Below are positions 45,111 to 54,468 of a stretch of 64,000 nt of DNA, in pieces (the first letter of the stretch is position 1; each line of letters opens with the position of its first letter). The position numbers were made by a program, and so were the translations under genes. Under the pieces are notes generated by a model. It ran no database searches. It was given only the letters and a program-made list of their open reading frames with translations, and was not told the DNA's origin. The DNA is from AE-B3B sp964543295 (GTDB lineage Bacteria; Aerophobota; Aerophobia; Aerophobales; AE-B3A): positions 1-64,000 of the forward strand of contig CAZIXA010000009.1 in the NCBI GenBank assembly GCA_964543295.1. The letters are read 5' to 3'.

Positions 45111-45548
45111 TTTTGCCTTAAGGTGACAGCCCTATAGCTTAAACCACCATTTGCCAAAATCCTTTATTCATAAACCTTAAATGCGTCTCTTTCTTAGATT
45201 ATTCTATCATATTTAAGGTTAGGAGGCAAGTAATTTTTGGTTTTAGGTCACTGATAAATTATTTGGTTAGTCTTCCTCATTTCCGACTTGCAAAGCTTTT
45301 ATCAATTTTTAATGGAGAAAAGATTGATGTTGACCCTTCGGTATGGTTTGATAAACTGGAAAAGAAACATAGCAGGAAAATACAGTAGAAGAACCGCCCA
45401 AATTCATCCAACACGAGCTTTGTGACTTGGGTATACTTTGCTCAAATCGTCTTCGGCGGCTTCGCCGCTTGGCCTTCGGCACAGCCCTTGCTTCGCTCGG
45501 GCCGTCGCAAACCGTGGAACCGTTATCAGAAATTTTTGAGTTTAAGAT
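45111..45548. other. Gene-free spacer with GC-rich hairpin cluster
   Basis: No gene is visible. Positions 45450-45520 are unusually GC-rich for this genome and contain GGCGGCTTCGCCGC and GGCCTTCGGC hairpin-type units, like a REP element. Confidence 0.45.
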
Positions 45549-46256
45549 ATGAGGGTCCAAAAAATGGAAGTACTCAATGATATAGCTTTTCAATTAGATA
45601 AGGATACACTTTTAGCAAGGTTACACACAGATAAAGAAAGCGAAGACGCAAAAGATATTCAACATCTCGTCGACCACGTTGCTCCTTTAATCAAGCCCAA
45701 AGCTGTCTATGAAGTTTCCTATATTCAATACAAGGGCTGCGACACGGTGAATATTGGAGGAGTAACATTTACCAGCCGTGTTCTTCGGGTTAATTTAGAC
45801 AAAGTAGAAAGGGTTTTTCCCTATATTGCTACATGTGGAAGAGAATTAGAGAAAATAGTAGCTGCCACCGATGATTTTATGAGACGATTTTGGCTAGATA
45901 CAGTCAAAGATATAGCTTTAGAGGCTAGTGGAAAATATCTTAGTAATTATTTAAAAAGAAGATATGCACTGGGACAAATGTCCTCAATGAGTCCCGGAGC
46001 AGGGTCCCAGGATCTATGGCCCATAGAACAGCAAAAACAATTGTTTTCAATTTTCGGTAATGTAGAAGATTTGATTGGAGTTAGGCTGACCGATAGTTTT
46101 TTAATGATTCCCAATAAATCTCTCTCTGGAATATATTTCCCCACAGAAATTAAGTTTGAAAGTTGTCAGTTATGCCCAAGGAAGGGATGTCCCTCAAGAA
46201 GAGCGCCTTACGACAAAAATTTATTAGAAGCAAAATATTATAAAGGGTTAAATTGA
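45549..46256 (+). CDS. Stand-alone methionine-synthase activation-domain-like protein
   Basis: A 235-residue protein matching the vitamin-B12-dependent methionine synthase activation region without the rest of MetH. Diagnostic text is MSSMSPGAGSQDLWPIEQQK, then IGVRLTDSFLMIPNKSLSGI. A cysteine cluster CQLCPRKGCPSRRAPYD near the C terminus could bind a metal or cluster. In other anaerobes such proteins occur beside corrinoid methyltransferases and may reactivate them. No corrinoid gene is adjacent here. It may be a solo reactivase acting on proteins encoded elsewhere. Confidence 0.8.
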   Translation: MRVQKMEVLNDIAFQLDKDTLLARLHTDKESEDAKDIQHLVDHVAPLIKPKAVYEVSYIQYKGCDTVNIGGVTFTSRVLRVNLDKVERVFPYIATCGRELEKIVAATDDFMRRFWLDTVKDIALEASGKYLSNYLKRRYALGQMSSMSPGAGSQDLWPIEQQKQLFSIFGNVEDLIGVRLTDSFLMIPNKSLSGIYFPTEIKFESCQLCPRKGCPSRRAPYDKNLLEAKYYKGLN

Positions 46257-46564
46257 AACTTCTGATAACATAAAATAAAAAGGGAATTACTGCTAAATTA
46301 TTTTGAGTATGATTCTGAATTTCTCTTTATGCCAATCTTCTAAATTCTCTATTTTTTTTCCACATTTTCACCTCCCGTAAATTTATAATTTTTCTAGAAT
46401 TTCATACTGGTTTAATGACACGCACTTAAAATTGAGATTTTTGAGATGCGAATCTCCATAATGCAGAATTATAAAGGACTAGAAGGATTTTGCAAAAACG
46501 GTTCCGAAATCTTGGAAAGCCATGAATAGGAGAAACAATCCTGACGATGCCCAAAAGCAAGTAA
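46257..46564. other. Gene-free spacer
   Basis: Nothing recognisable. On the minus strand a GGGAGGTG site precedes an ATG near 46370, but the frame closes after 12 codons; it may be the start of a lost gene. Confidence 0.4.
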
Positions 46565-47656
46565 TCAATCTCCAAAGCAGGTTCCGAGCGAACGAGCAGT
46601 CTTTATCAATGGATGGTCCAAGGGAACGGTTTTTGTACCTTCGGCTACTATCTGCAAGGAAACACTAGCCATTGTGTTTCCGCTCACTCCGACCATGTAC
46701 CCAAATTCTTCGTTTTCTATCATATCAACTGCCTTGCTCCCTAATTGGGTTGCCAGTACCCTATCAAAGGAAGTGGGAGAGCCTCCTCTTTGAAGATGCC
46801 CCATGACCACGGTGCGGGTTTCAAGTTCTGTTATTTTTTCTATTTGCTCTCCTAGAACAAAACCTACTCCTCCCAGGCGAATTGGATCCGTACTCTCCTT
46901 TACTATTCTCTGTATTACGATATCACCACCCTTAGGTCTTACTCCTTCAGCAACCACCACTATGCTAAACCTTCTTCCCTTCTTGTTTCTCTCTTTTACC
47001 TTTTTGGCTATAATATTAACATCGTAGGGGATCTCCGGGATAAGAATGATGTCTCCTCCTCCTGCTACTCCTGCATGAAGGGCAATCCATCCCGCTTCAT
47101 GGCCCATAACTTCTACAATCATAATCCGGTGATGAGACTGGGCAGTGGTATGGATCCGGTCGATGCCTTCCGTGGCAATCGAGACGGCAGAATCAAAACC
47201 AAACGTAATGTCGGTTCCTCTCAAATCGTTATCGATTGTCTTTGGCACTCCAACGATAGGGATTCCGTCTTTAAAGAGCCTGTAAGCTATGCCCAGGGTA
47301 CCATCCCCCCCTATAGATACAAGGCAGGCGACCCCTAGTTTCTTCAGGTTTTCAATAGCAGTTTTCGATAGATCCTTGAATTCTAGCCTCCTGCCCTTTC
47401 TTACAGCATACCTGTATGGATTCGCTGTTTTAGAAGTACCGAGGATTGTACCACCCAAGGTAAGGATTCCTGAAACATCGTCGTAGGTGAGCGGCCGGTA
47501 TTGATAATTGACAAGCCCATGATAACCATCTTCTATACCTATTACCTCCATGTCTTTCTCATAAATGGCCTTCTTGACCACCGCCCGTATGACTGCATTT
47601 ATGCCGGGGCAGTCACCGCCGCCAGTGAGAATCGCAATTCTTTTTTTGCTTCTCAT
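46565..47656 (-). CDS. pfkA: 6-phosphofructokinase
   Basis: A 363-residue phosphofructokinase of glycolysis. The substrate loops are clear: ILTGGGDCPGINAVIRAVV, the GGDGT motif in VSIGGDGTLGIAYR, the catalytic PKTIDNDL, and MGHEAGWIALHAG. Glycine rather than aspartate in GGDGT favours ATP over pyrophosphate as donor, though mixed-type subgroup enzymes also have PKTIDND. The ATG follows AAAGGAAG. Monocistronic. Confidence 0.9.
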   Translation of the reverse strand: MRSKKRIAILTGGGDCPGINAVIRAVVKKAIYEKDMEVIGIEDGYHGLVNYQYRPLTYDDVSGILTLGGTILGTSKTANPYRYAVRKGRRLEFKDLSKTAIENLKKLGVACLVSIGGDGTLGIAYRLFKDGIPIVGVPKTIDNDLRGTDITFGFDSAVSIATEGIDRIHTTAQSHHRIMIVEVMGHEAGWIALHAGVAGGGDIILIPEIPYDVNIIAKKVKERNKKGRRFSIVVVAEGVRPKGGDIVIQRIVKESTDPIRLGGVGFVLGEQIEKITELETRTVVMGHLQRGGSPTSFDRVLATQLGSKAVDMIENEEFGYMVGVSGNTMASVSLQIVAEGTKTVPLDHPLIKTARSLGTCFGD

Positions 47657-47915
47657 ACTCTACTTCCTTTCACAACTTGTACTTTTCTTATTCTAACACT
47701 GCTTGAAGAATTTTGCAAGTGAGACACTTTCAGAGGTTCCTCAAAAATCAACACCGTATTCTTCAAAATGATTGTGTAGTGAAGGATAGAGCTTTTGAAT
47801 AAGTAGAGCCCTCGTAGCACTTTTGTTGTCTTCTTAACTCCTCTTTAATTCAGCACCTTGGGAAAAAGATATAAAATTTCGGGGAATCATCAGTTTGAGG
47901 AAGTTTGAGGAAGGG

Positions 47916-47944
47916 TTGACAACCACTTAATTTTACCTTAATCT
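47916..47944 (+). promoter_or_regulatory. Promoter-like element in the pfkA-aldo/keto reductase gap
   Basis: TTGACA at 47916-47921 and TAATCT at 47939-47944, spacer 17 bases, 150 bases before the aldo/keto reductase. The rest of the 439-base gap (47657-48095) has no gene; a tandem TTTGAGGAAG pair precedes the -35 box. Confidence 0.5.
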
Positions 47945-48095
47945 TTCCCCGGAGGATGGTATGAGGGAGTTTTTAAATAAGTGGTGAATTCGGTGCATAT
48001 GCGACATTGTTGCCTATACTCCAAAATTGGAAGAATATCTGACTGTGTCGAATATCAAAGAGATAGGCAAAATCATTTACCAATAGGGGGTAATA

Positions 48096-49079
48096 ATGAA
48101 ATACAGAATTTTTGGAAAAATCAATTGGAAGGTTAGTGAGGTTGGTTTAGGTACCTGGGCACTTGGTGGGGGTTGGGGACGTGTAAGTAAAAGTGATGCC
48201 ATAGGGGTTCTGGAAAAAGCTATTGAAAGAGGCATTGATTTTTTCGATACCGCGGATGTCTATGGGGATGGAAAAAGTGAACAACTAATTGGGCAGGTTC
48301 TGAAAAGTACAGATCAAAAAATCTATGTTGCTACAAAATTTGGCCGAAGATTAGATCCTCATGTTAGCTCAGGATATACAAAAGATAATCTGGAAAGATT
48401 TTTAGATCGCTCTTTGGAGAATCTCGGTGTCGACACGATTGACTTGATACAGCTACACTGTCCGCCTATAGATTTATATTATAAACCAGAGGTTTTTGAA
48501 GCATTGGACAGTTTTGTTGAACAAGGCAAAATTCAGCATTATGGCGTTAGCGTTGAGAAAGTCGAAGAAGGTCTTAAAGCGATTGAATATCCTGGGGTTG
48601 TCAGTGTACAAATAATATTCAATATTTTCCGACAGAGACCGTTGGAACTGTTTTTTGAACAATGCAAAAAGAAAAATATTGCGGTTATTGCCAGGGTTCC
48701 ATTAGCCAGTGGACTTTTGACGGGAAAAATGAGTCTCGCCACAAAATTTCCTGAAGATGACCACAGAAATTATAATCGGCAAGGGAAATTTTTTGATGTA
48801 GGTGAGACGTTTTCTGGAGTAAATTTTGAAATTGGCCTCAAAGCAGTTGAGGAATTAAAAAGGGTAAAGCCAGACGATATTAGTTTTGTACAAATGGCAT
48901 TGAAATGGATATTGATGCACAGTGAGGTGAGTTGTGTTATTCCAGGAGCAAAGAATACAAAACAGCTTGAGGAGAATATTAGTGCCAGCGAATTAACAGA
49001 CCTGGATCCAGATGTTTTAAAAGGTATTAAGATTATTTATGAAAAGTTTATTAAGCCTACAGTACATCATAGATGGTAA
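48096..49079 (+). CDS. Aldo/keto reductase
   Basis: A 327-residue NAD(P)H-dependent aldo/keto reductase. The catalytic tetrad is visible: aspartate in FFDTADVYG, tyrosine in the same segment, lysine in VATKFGR, histidine in IDLIQLHCP. The NADP-binding tail is SCVIPGAKNTKQLEENI. The AGGGGG ribosome site is adequate. It begins an accessory stretch of unrelated single genes with long spacers; the substrate is unknown. Confidence 0.9.
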   Translation: MKYRIFGKINWKVSEVGLGTWALGGGWGRVSKSDAIGVLEKAIERGIDFFDTADVYGDGKSEQLIGQVLKSTDQKIYVATKFGRRLDPHVSSGYTKDNLERFLDRSLENLGVDTIDLIQLHCPPIDLYYKPEVFEALDSFVEQGKIQHYGVSVEKVEEGLKAIEYPGVVSVQIIFNIFRQRPLELFFEQCKKKNIAVIARVPLASGLLTGKMSLATKFPEDDHRNYNRQGKFFDVGETFSGVNFEIGLKAVEELKRVKPDDISFVQMALKWILMHSEVSCVIPGAKNTKQLEENISASELTDLDPDVLKGIKIIYEKFIKPTVHHRW

Positions 49080-49124
49080 AATTGACTTCGCCATGAGTCT
49101 AACTTCGGGCGAAGTCTGAGTCCC

Positions 49125-49161
49125 GTTAAGCAAAATGAAGCGAAGCGACATTTTGCTTAAC
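49125..49161. terminator. Perfect 13-bp hairpin after the aldo/keto reductase gene
   Basis: GTTAAGCAAAATG and CATTTTGCTTAAC around an 11-base loop. A second weaker hairpin (ACTTCGGGCGAAGT) precedes it. No T-run follows, so a role as terminator is only likely by position. The arms contain GTTAAGC and GCTTAAC, resembling integron core sites, but in the wrong mutual order. Confidence 0.45.
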
Positions 49162-49333
49162 TAAAGATTACCGAATCTTCAATCATCGTCCTAAGCTGCG
49201 CATCTCAAATCGCAATCTTCTTGGTTTTCATAATATATAATATAAACGTTGTGCCGAATGGGCGCATGAAATCGTAATAAAAGCTGAAAAATTTGCGCTC
49301 ACAATAACATTGGTAGAGTGTAGATGAAATTTT

Positions 49334-49924
49334 ATGAGAAAATATAAAAAAGACTTTAACGATAAGGATTTTGCTAATTACTACATAAGGAAACATAAGA
49401 AGATAATCGAAAGGCTTGGGTATAACTATGCAAAAAAGTTAGCATCTCTAGGATTTGAAAAGGGCAAAATTCTTGATGCTGGTTGCGGATTTGGAGGAAT
49501 GGATATTGTCTTGGTGGAAGAACTTCCCAAGTGTGAAATAATTGGCATTGATTTATCAGATCCACTTTTGGAATATGCAAGTTCTCGTATATCAAATACT
49601 AATATTGAGAATCGATTAAGATTTAAAAAGGGGGATGTGCAAAGAATTCCCTTCGAAGATAATACGTTTGATGTAGTATTGAGCGTGAACATGGTTCATT
49701 GGGTGAATAAACCTATTGTCATGTTAAATGAAATAGAGCGAGTACTTAAACTCAATGGTTATCTTTTCATAAAAGATCTCAAGTGTTCTTGGCTTGGAAT
49801 TTTTGAAAGTGAGATAAAGTCAGCTTTCACTTTAAATGAGGCAAAGAAATTGATTGGCCAATCAAAATTAAGAAAAGGAACTTTCTCGAAGAGTATTTTA
49901 TGGTGGAATTTTGAGATATGTTAA
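49334..49924 (+). CDS. Class I SAM-dependent methyltransferase
   Basis: A 196-residue methyltransferase of the UbiE/type-11 fold. Motif I is ILDAGCGFGG near residue 51, followed by IIGIDLSDPLLEYA (acidic residue binding ribose), and motif VVLSVNMVHWVNKP. Length is a little short but complete. The target is unknown. AT-rich compared with housekeeping neighbours; no operon partners. Confidence 0.8.
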   Translation: MRKYKKDFNDKDFANYYIRKHKKIIERLGYNYAKKLASLGFEKGKILDAGCGFGGMDIVLVEELPKCEIIGIDLSDPLLEYASSRISNTNIENRLRFKKGDVQRIPFEDNTFDVVLSVNMVHWVNKPIVMLNEIERVLKLNGYLFIKDLKCSWLGIFESEIKSAFTLNEAKKLIGQSKLRKGTFSKSILWWNFEIC

Positions 49925-50127
49925 ATGTTATTTAATGCATATTCCTAGTTGTGCCTACTACGCGCAACAGCGGACAAAAGGCTTCACTATGCTTCGTCTA
50001 AATTACCTTCGATAATTTCTTTTATCCATAAAATGTTGACCTTACAACCCAAGCACCCCACAGCCAATAGGATGGAGTAGAGTAGGAATCTCCACCAGAG
50101 CCCTCCGTAAGTGTTCAAAATTTGGAA

Positions 50128-50211
50128 TCAACCTCGGGCAAGATCCACTTCTACTTCCACCGGGTAGGCATCTATTCCTTGAACCCCACTAGAATAAACC
50201 TTGGCTAGCAT
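50128..50211 (-). pseudogene. comM: comM (Mg-chelatase-like) 5' remnant
   Basis: From an ATG at 50211 the minus strand reads MLAKVYSSGVQGIDAYPVEV then EVDLARG before TGA. This is the conserved N terminus of ComM/YifB, a AAA+ helicase linked to natural transformation; the following bases suggest a frameshift (an RGLIPNF-like continuation). The remaining 470 or so residues are gone. The upstream promoter and AAAAAAGG site are still present. Confidence 0.75.
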
Positions 50212-50343
50212 CCTTTTTTACCCTGCTATAATCTAGTGTAGTTTAGGAGTGATGTCAAGAAAAAAGAGTCCACTCGATTTAATGGTGGGAAGTAGTAAGA
50301 AGAATGAGTAAGAAAGTTCACATATGCCAACTCAGTAAGAGAT

Positions 50344-50405
50344 AATGCGAAGTTCGTATATATCCTTTGAAACTTAACAAAAAGCGAAGTTTGTATATAA
50401 TTAGT
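50344..50405. repeat. Palindrome-bearing intergenic repeat, copy 1
   Basis: TAATGCGAAGTTCGTATA, about 20 bases, then AGCGAAGTTTGTATATAA. The same two-part layout returns at 52233-52290. CGAAGTTCG is a palindrome with a single central base. It lies about 90 bases before the HAD gene. Confidence 0.55.
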
Positions 50406-50491
50406 TATCCGTCATGCTGCGATTTGCGGTCATCCACGGCCAATTTGGGTCCCATGCTCACATCGGGGTGGGATAACTCGGGGGTAATTTT

Positions 50492-51166
50492 ATGTTCAAA
50501 TCTATAATTTTTGATATGGATGGAGTCATAATTGACAGTGAACCAATCCATTTTAAAGTTGAAAAGAAACTCTTTAAGAATTTAGGTCTAGCCATTTCTG
50601 ACGAGGAGCATCATTCTTTTGTCGGTACTAAGAGTAGAGAAACGTGGTTATACATAAAAGACAAATACAAGCTTAATCGGTCACTTGAAGAATTGGTTGA
50701 AATGGAAAGAGTCAGCTACATGGATTGTCTATTATCGCAGGAAAATATAAAGCCAATACCTGGAGTGACTGAGTTAATTGAAAAATTGTGTAGAAATAAT
50801 GTAAAACTTGTTGTAGCGTCATCTGCTTCAATTGAAAACATTGAAACAGTTCTCAAAATGTTTAACTTGGAAAGATTCTTTGAGACAAAAATTAGTGGTG
50901 ATGAGGTCAACAATGGAAAACCTGCTCCAGACATTTTTCTTTATGCTGTTAAAATTATAGGTGCCGAGCCCGAAGAATGTATTGTAATAGAAGATTCAAA
51001 GAACGGTGTAGATGCGGCTAAGTCAGCCGGAATGAAATGTATTGGTTTTGAGAATCCAAATTCTGGAAAGCAAGATTTATCTTCTGCAGACATGGTTATA
51101 AATAGTTTTTCAGAAATTAATTATCAAAAACTACGGCAGATTTATGAACAGTGGCAAAAAGAATAG
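50492..51166 (+). CDS. HAD hydrolase, beta-phosphoglucomutase-like
   Basis: A 224-residue HAD-IA enzyme. Motif I FDMDGVIIDSEP has both catalytic aspartates, motif II is VVASSAS, motif III the lysine in NGKPAPDIF, motif IV IVIEDSKNGVDAAKSAGM. Such enzymes are phosphatases or beta-phosphoglucomutases. A single gene in the accessory stretch; the nearest upstream feature is the palindromic repeat. Confidence 0.88.
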   Translation: MFKSIIFDMDGVIIDSEPIHFKVEKKLFKNLGLAISDEEHHSFVGTKSRETWLYIKDKYKLNRSLEELVEMERVSYMDCLLSQENIKPIPGVTELIEKLCRNNVKLVVASSASIENIETVLKMFNLERFFETKISGDEVNNGKPAPDIFLYAVKIIGAEPEECIVIEDSKNGVDAAKSAGMKCIGFENPNSGKQDLSSADMVINSFSEINYQKLRQIYEQWQKE

Positions 51167-51274
51167 AACATCAGTGAACTACTAAAAATGTAGTGATAAT
51201 TGCCAGGGAAGTTGGGTCTGTGCCAAAAAATACGAGTATTCTTTGTGTTTTTAGGGGGTAAATAAATCTCCATT

Positions 51275-52150
51275 GTGAAGGTGAAAACAATAGGAATGTT
51301 GGCAACTCTGGGAGCAAGCATAGCGTGGGCTCTTGAGCCCATTTTTGCTAAATTGTCTTATGCAAACGCAGATTTTCTTGAAACTTCCACTGTTAGAGCT
51401 ATATTTGTTGCATTAATTGCATTAACTTACGCCTTTATTACCAATAAGGGAAATCTGAAAGTCAATAAAAAACAATTTTCAATACTCGTTTATATTGCCC
51501 TAGCGGGAACACTATTTGCTGATTTAATCTATTTCTTTGCATTAACTAAAGTTGCGGTAATTAATGCTGTTTTAATAGGACATATGCAACCAATTTTTAT
51601 CGTTTTTATGGGATTTTTTTGTTTAAAAGAAGACAGACTAACAAAGTTTGATTATGCAGGAATATTTTTTATGATTATTGCGGGTTTGCTGGTTACGACA
51701 AAAACCCTAACAAATTTATCCATGCTGCGATTGGGGAGTGTTTATGATCTGGTGGTGCTGTCTGCAACGATTGCATGGGCAACCACCGGAATAGTAATGA
51801 GAAAATATCTCAAGCAAATGAATGCGGGTGTTGTTACATTTTACAGATTCTTCATCGCTTCAATTGTCTTTGTGATTTACGTGCTCTCAACCTCCTCAGT
51901 GCTTTTTTCTAATATTTATCAAATCTTGGTTGGAGTTATAGTGGGGGCAGGATATATCCTCTACTATGAGGGTTTGAAGCGCATTAAAGCTGCTCAATCC
52001 TCTGCACTTGAGCTTTCGACACCATTTTTTGCTACATTATTGGGTTTTTATATTTTAGGAGAATTAGTCACAGTTATGCAAATTTTTGGTATTCTCTTGC
52101 TCTTTGTGGGGATTGGTTTTTTATTTGTGAGAGAAGAAGTGCATTCTTAA
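51275..52150 (+). CDS. EamA/DMT-family transporter
   Basis: A 291-residue membrane protein with about ten hydrophobic helices in two EamA halves; examples are ATLGASIAWALEPIFAKL at the N terminus and ILGELVTVMQIFGILLLFVG near the end. Members export amino acids, drugs or metabolites. The start is a GTG; an ATG seven codons later is possible. No partner gene indicates the substrate. Confidence 0.85.
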   Translation: MKVKTIGMLATLGASIAWALEPIFAKLSYANADFLETSTVRAIFVALIALTYAFITNKGNLKVNKKQFSILVYIALAGTLFADLIYFFALTKVAVINAVLIGHMQPIFIVFMGFFCLKEDRLTKFDYAGIFFMIIAGLLVTTKTLTNLSMLRLGSVYDLVVLSATIAWATTGIVMRKYLKQMNAGVVTFYRFFIASIVFVIYVLSTSSVLFSNIYQILVGVIVGAGYILYYEGLKRIKAAQSSALELSTPFFATLLGFYILGELVTVMQIFGILLLFVGIGFLFVREEVHS

Positions 52151-52232
52151 AAGGCTCAGCAGTTACAGTCCTTAAGTTATATCAAAAGACTCTGCACTCA
52201 CCCATCATATTGGTTTGGGGGCCGCTGAGAGG

Positions 52233-52290
52233 TAATACGAAGTTCGTATGTTCTTCTAAATTTGATTAAGAAGCGAATCTCATATATAAT
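52233..52290. repeat. Palindrome-bearing intergenic repeat, copy 2
   Basis: TAATACGAAGTTCGTATG contains ATACGAA-G-TTCGTAT, a perfect 7-base inverted repeat (52235-52249); after about 20 bases comes AAGCGAATCTCATATATAAT. It matches copy 1 in order and spacing and lies about 85 bases before the permease gene. Confidence 0.55.
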
Positions 52291-52374
52291 TGAAATAAGC
52301 GGAAATTCGCTGCGTCGGTTATACGAAATTGACAGTAAAGATTTATAAGCAATTGACATTGATGAGAACAAACT

Positions 52375-54246
52375 ATGCCGAGTAATCAAGATAAGAGGTT
52401 AATCCGTCAACTGGGCGGTATTGCTGTATTTTGCATTGCCGCTGGTGCAATGATCAGTTCTGGTTTGTTTATTCTTCCCGGACTGGTTTATGCTAAAGTT
52501 GGACCGGCGGTGATCTTAGTCTACATTCTAGCGGGTATATTATACTTACCTACATTGTTTGCCAAAGCTGAGCTGGCCACGGCTATACCCAGAGCTGGCG
52601 GCGATTACTTCTTTATTGAGCGAAGTATGGGCTCAGCAGCGGGTACAATAGGCGGGTTTGCCAGTTGGTTCTCGCTTAGCCTTAAAAGTGCATTTGCATT
52701 AGTTGGCATTGGTGCATTTACAATATTGATCAATCCAAATATTACCGAATGGCAGATTAAACTCATTGCTATCGGGTTCTGTATATTTTTTACGATTCTC
52801 AACTTGATAAGTGTCAAACTCACAGGGAAATTTCAGATTTTTCTGGTAATTCTACTTTTCATTTTATTATTCCTCTATATCTTTCGTGGGTCGATGTCGC
52901 TCAATGTTCATAGGTATACACCGTTTATGCCCTTTGATAAGCGCGCACTACTTGCAGCAGTGGGTATGGTCTTTATATCATTTGCTGGACTCACAAAAGT
53001 TGCCAGCATCGCCGAAGAAATCAGGAATCCTGTAAAGAATATCCCCTACGGAATGATCCTGGCATTTTGCACGGTACTGCTCCTTTATGGGTTAACCGTT
53101 TTTGTGACTGTGGGTTTGCTCGATGGACACCAATTGGCACATTCACTCACCCCCATATCAACCGGTGGATATAAAATCTTTGGCACAGTTGGTAGCATAA
53201 TTATGGCATTCGCAGGAATACTTGCTTTTGTTTCCACGGCTAACGCTGGCATATTGGCTGCGTCACGCTACCCTATGGCAATGAGTCGTGACCAACTCTT
53301 ACCGGAATTTTTTGCAAAGGTGAATAAGCGATTCAATACGCCTCATTTCACTATAATATTTACCGGTATTTTTATGGTAACAGTCATACTCTTCCTGAAC
53401 CTTGAAAATCTTGTAAAAGTGGCCTCCACCATGATAATCATATTGTTTATTCTTGTGATGCTGGGATCCATTATTATGCGCGAGTCGAGGATTCTGAATT
53501 ATAAGCCAACATTCGTTTCGCCCTTATATCCGTGGTTACCGATCTTTGGACTCATCGGTTACGGTGTTCTCTTATCTCAGATGGGTATTGTAGCGCTTTT
53601 GGCAACGGGGGGATTCGTCCTTGTCAGCATTATATGGCATAAGATTTATGTTCGCGAGATAGCTATGCGCAAGTCTGCCTTGATACATATTGTTGAGCGT
53701 GTTACTGCCAAAGAGATAGCCGGTGATTCACTAGGCACTGAACTGCGTGAAATTTTAAAAGAGCGTGACAAAATAGTTGAGGATAGATTTGACAAATTAG
53801 TGAAAAGATGTGAAGTAATTGATATAGGTAAACAAATTGCACTTATAGAATTTTCAACAATTGTGGCCAAGAAAATCGCTGAGCGATTAAAGATTGATCC
53901 CAAGCAATTGCTTGACTCTCTTATTTCGCGTGAGAAGGAGTCAACAACAGAAGTACGACCCGGGCTGGCCATTCCCCATATAACTGTTGATGGTGAGCAC
54001 AAATTCGAGTTGGTTATAGCGAGATGCGAGGCCGGTATTAATTTCACTCAAGACTTGCCACCCGTCTATGCTGCCTTCGTATTAGTCGGCTCGCGTGACG
54101 AAAGGAACTTCCATTTGCGTGCACTATCAGCGATCGCACAAATTGCACAAGATCCAGATTTTGACAAGAACTGGCTACGCGCTAAAAACATTGAGGAGTT
54201 GCGTGATATAATACTTCTGGCAAGAAGGCATCGTGAAGGGGCCTAA
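52375..54246 (+). CDS. APC-family amino-acid permease fused to a PTS EIIA type-2 domain
   Basis: A 623-residue fusion. Residues 1 to about 430 form twelve membrane helices of an amino acid-polyamine-organocation permease (opening AVFCIAAGAMISSGLFILPG). After a linker of about 60 residues (charged), residues about 480-620 match the fructose/mannitol-type EIIA domain: GLAIPHI places the phospho-accepting histidine at about residue 535, and RNFHLRALSAIAQIAQD is the second conserved block. The fusion implies that import is gated by phosphorylation state or by a PTS-like relay. No other PTS genes are in the window. Confidence 0.85.
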   Translation: MPSNQDKRLIRQLGGIAVFCIAAGAMISSGLFILPGLVYAKVGPAVILVYILAGILYLPTLFAKAELATAIPRAGGDYFFIERSMGSAAGTIGGFASWFSLSLKSAFALVGIGAFTILINPNITEWQIKLIAIGFCIFFTILNLISVKLTGKFQIFLVILLFILLFLYIFRGSMSLNVHRYTPFMPFDKRALLAAVGMVFISFAGLTKVASIAEEIRNPVKNIPYGMILAFCTVLLLYGLTVFVTVGLLDGHQLAHSLTPISTGGYKIFGTVGSIIMAFAGILAFVSTANAGILAASRYPMAMSRDQLLPEFFAKVNKRFNTPHFTIIFTGIFMVTVILFLNLENLVKVASTMIIILFILVMLGSIIMRESRILNYKPTFVSPLYPWLPIFGLIGYGVLLSQMGIVALLATGGFVLVSIIWHKIYVREIAMRKSALIHIVERVTAKEIAGDSLGTELREILKERDKIVEDRFDKLVKRCEVIDIGKQIALIEFSTIVAKKIAERLKIDPKQLLDSLISREKESTTEVRPGLAIPHITVDGEHKFELVIARCEAGINFTQDLPPVYAAFVLVGSRDERNFHLRALSAIAQIAQDPDFDKNWLRAKNIEELRDIILLARRHREGA

Positions 54247-54329
54247 AAATTCAAACAAAAATTTGAGAATGGTTAAGAAATTGTTGGAGTTCGAACAGGC
54301 GAACCGGTAGTTTTAGCACTGAAATCTTG

Positions 54330-54360
54330 ATTTCACTGCTTGTCAATCTGTTTTGAGGCT
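54330..54360 (-). repeat. TTGACA-bearing repeat, copy A
   Basis: On the minus strand ACAGATTGACAAGCAGTGAA matches copies B-D at TTGACAAG. It is also preceded by TCCCCACAC like copy D. Diverges after the TTGACA box. Confidence 0.5.
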
Positions 54361-54468
54361 CTAGTGTGGGGATTTGGTTTTTGGTGGAGGTAAGTGCCAA
54401 AGCCGAAGCACAAGTTTAACGGTTGGCGTGGCCGATTGGCGAAGAATTGTTGCAAATGTATATTGTTA

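Larger units (their letters stand above)
49925..50491. other. 567-base spacer holding a comM relic and palindromic repeats
   Basis: No intact gene. It holds the comM 5' relic (50128-50211), a promoter-like TTGACA on the minus strand at 50253-50258 upstream of it, and the palindromic repeat at 50344-50405. The section 49960-50100 is not recognised. Confidence 0.5.

Noticed and set aside
49090..49161. Possible attC built from GTCTAAC and GTTAAGC
   Set aside because: The span is too short for attC and the larger hairpin has its core-like sequences in reversed order; a simple hairpin explains it.
54281..54305. tRNA T-arm-like GGAGTTCGAACAGG
   Set aside because: No acceptor stem, anticodon arm or D arm can be folded around it.
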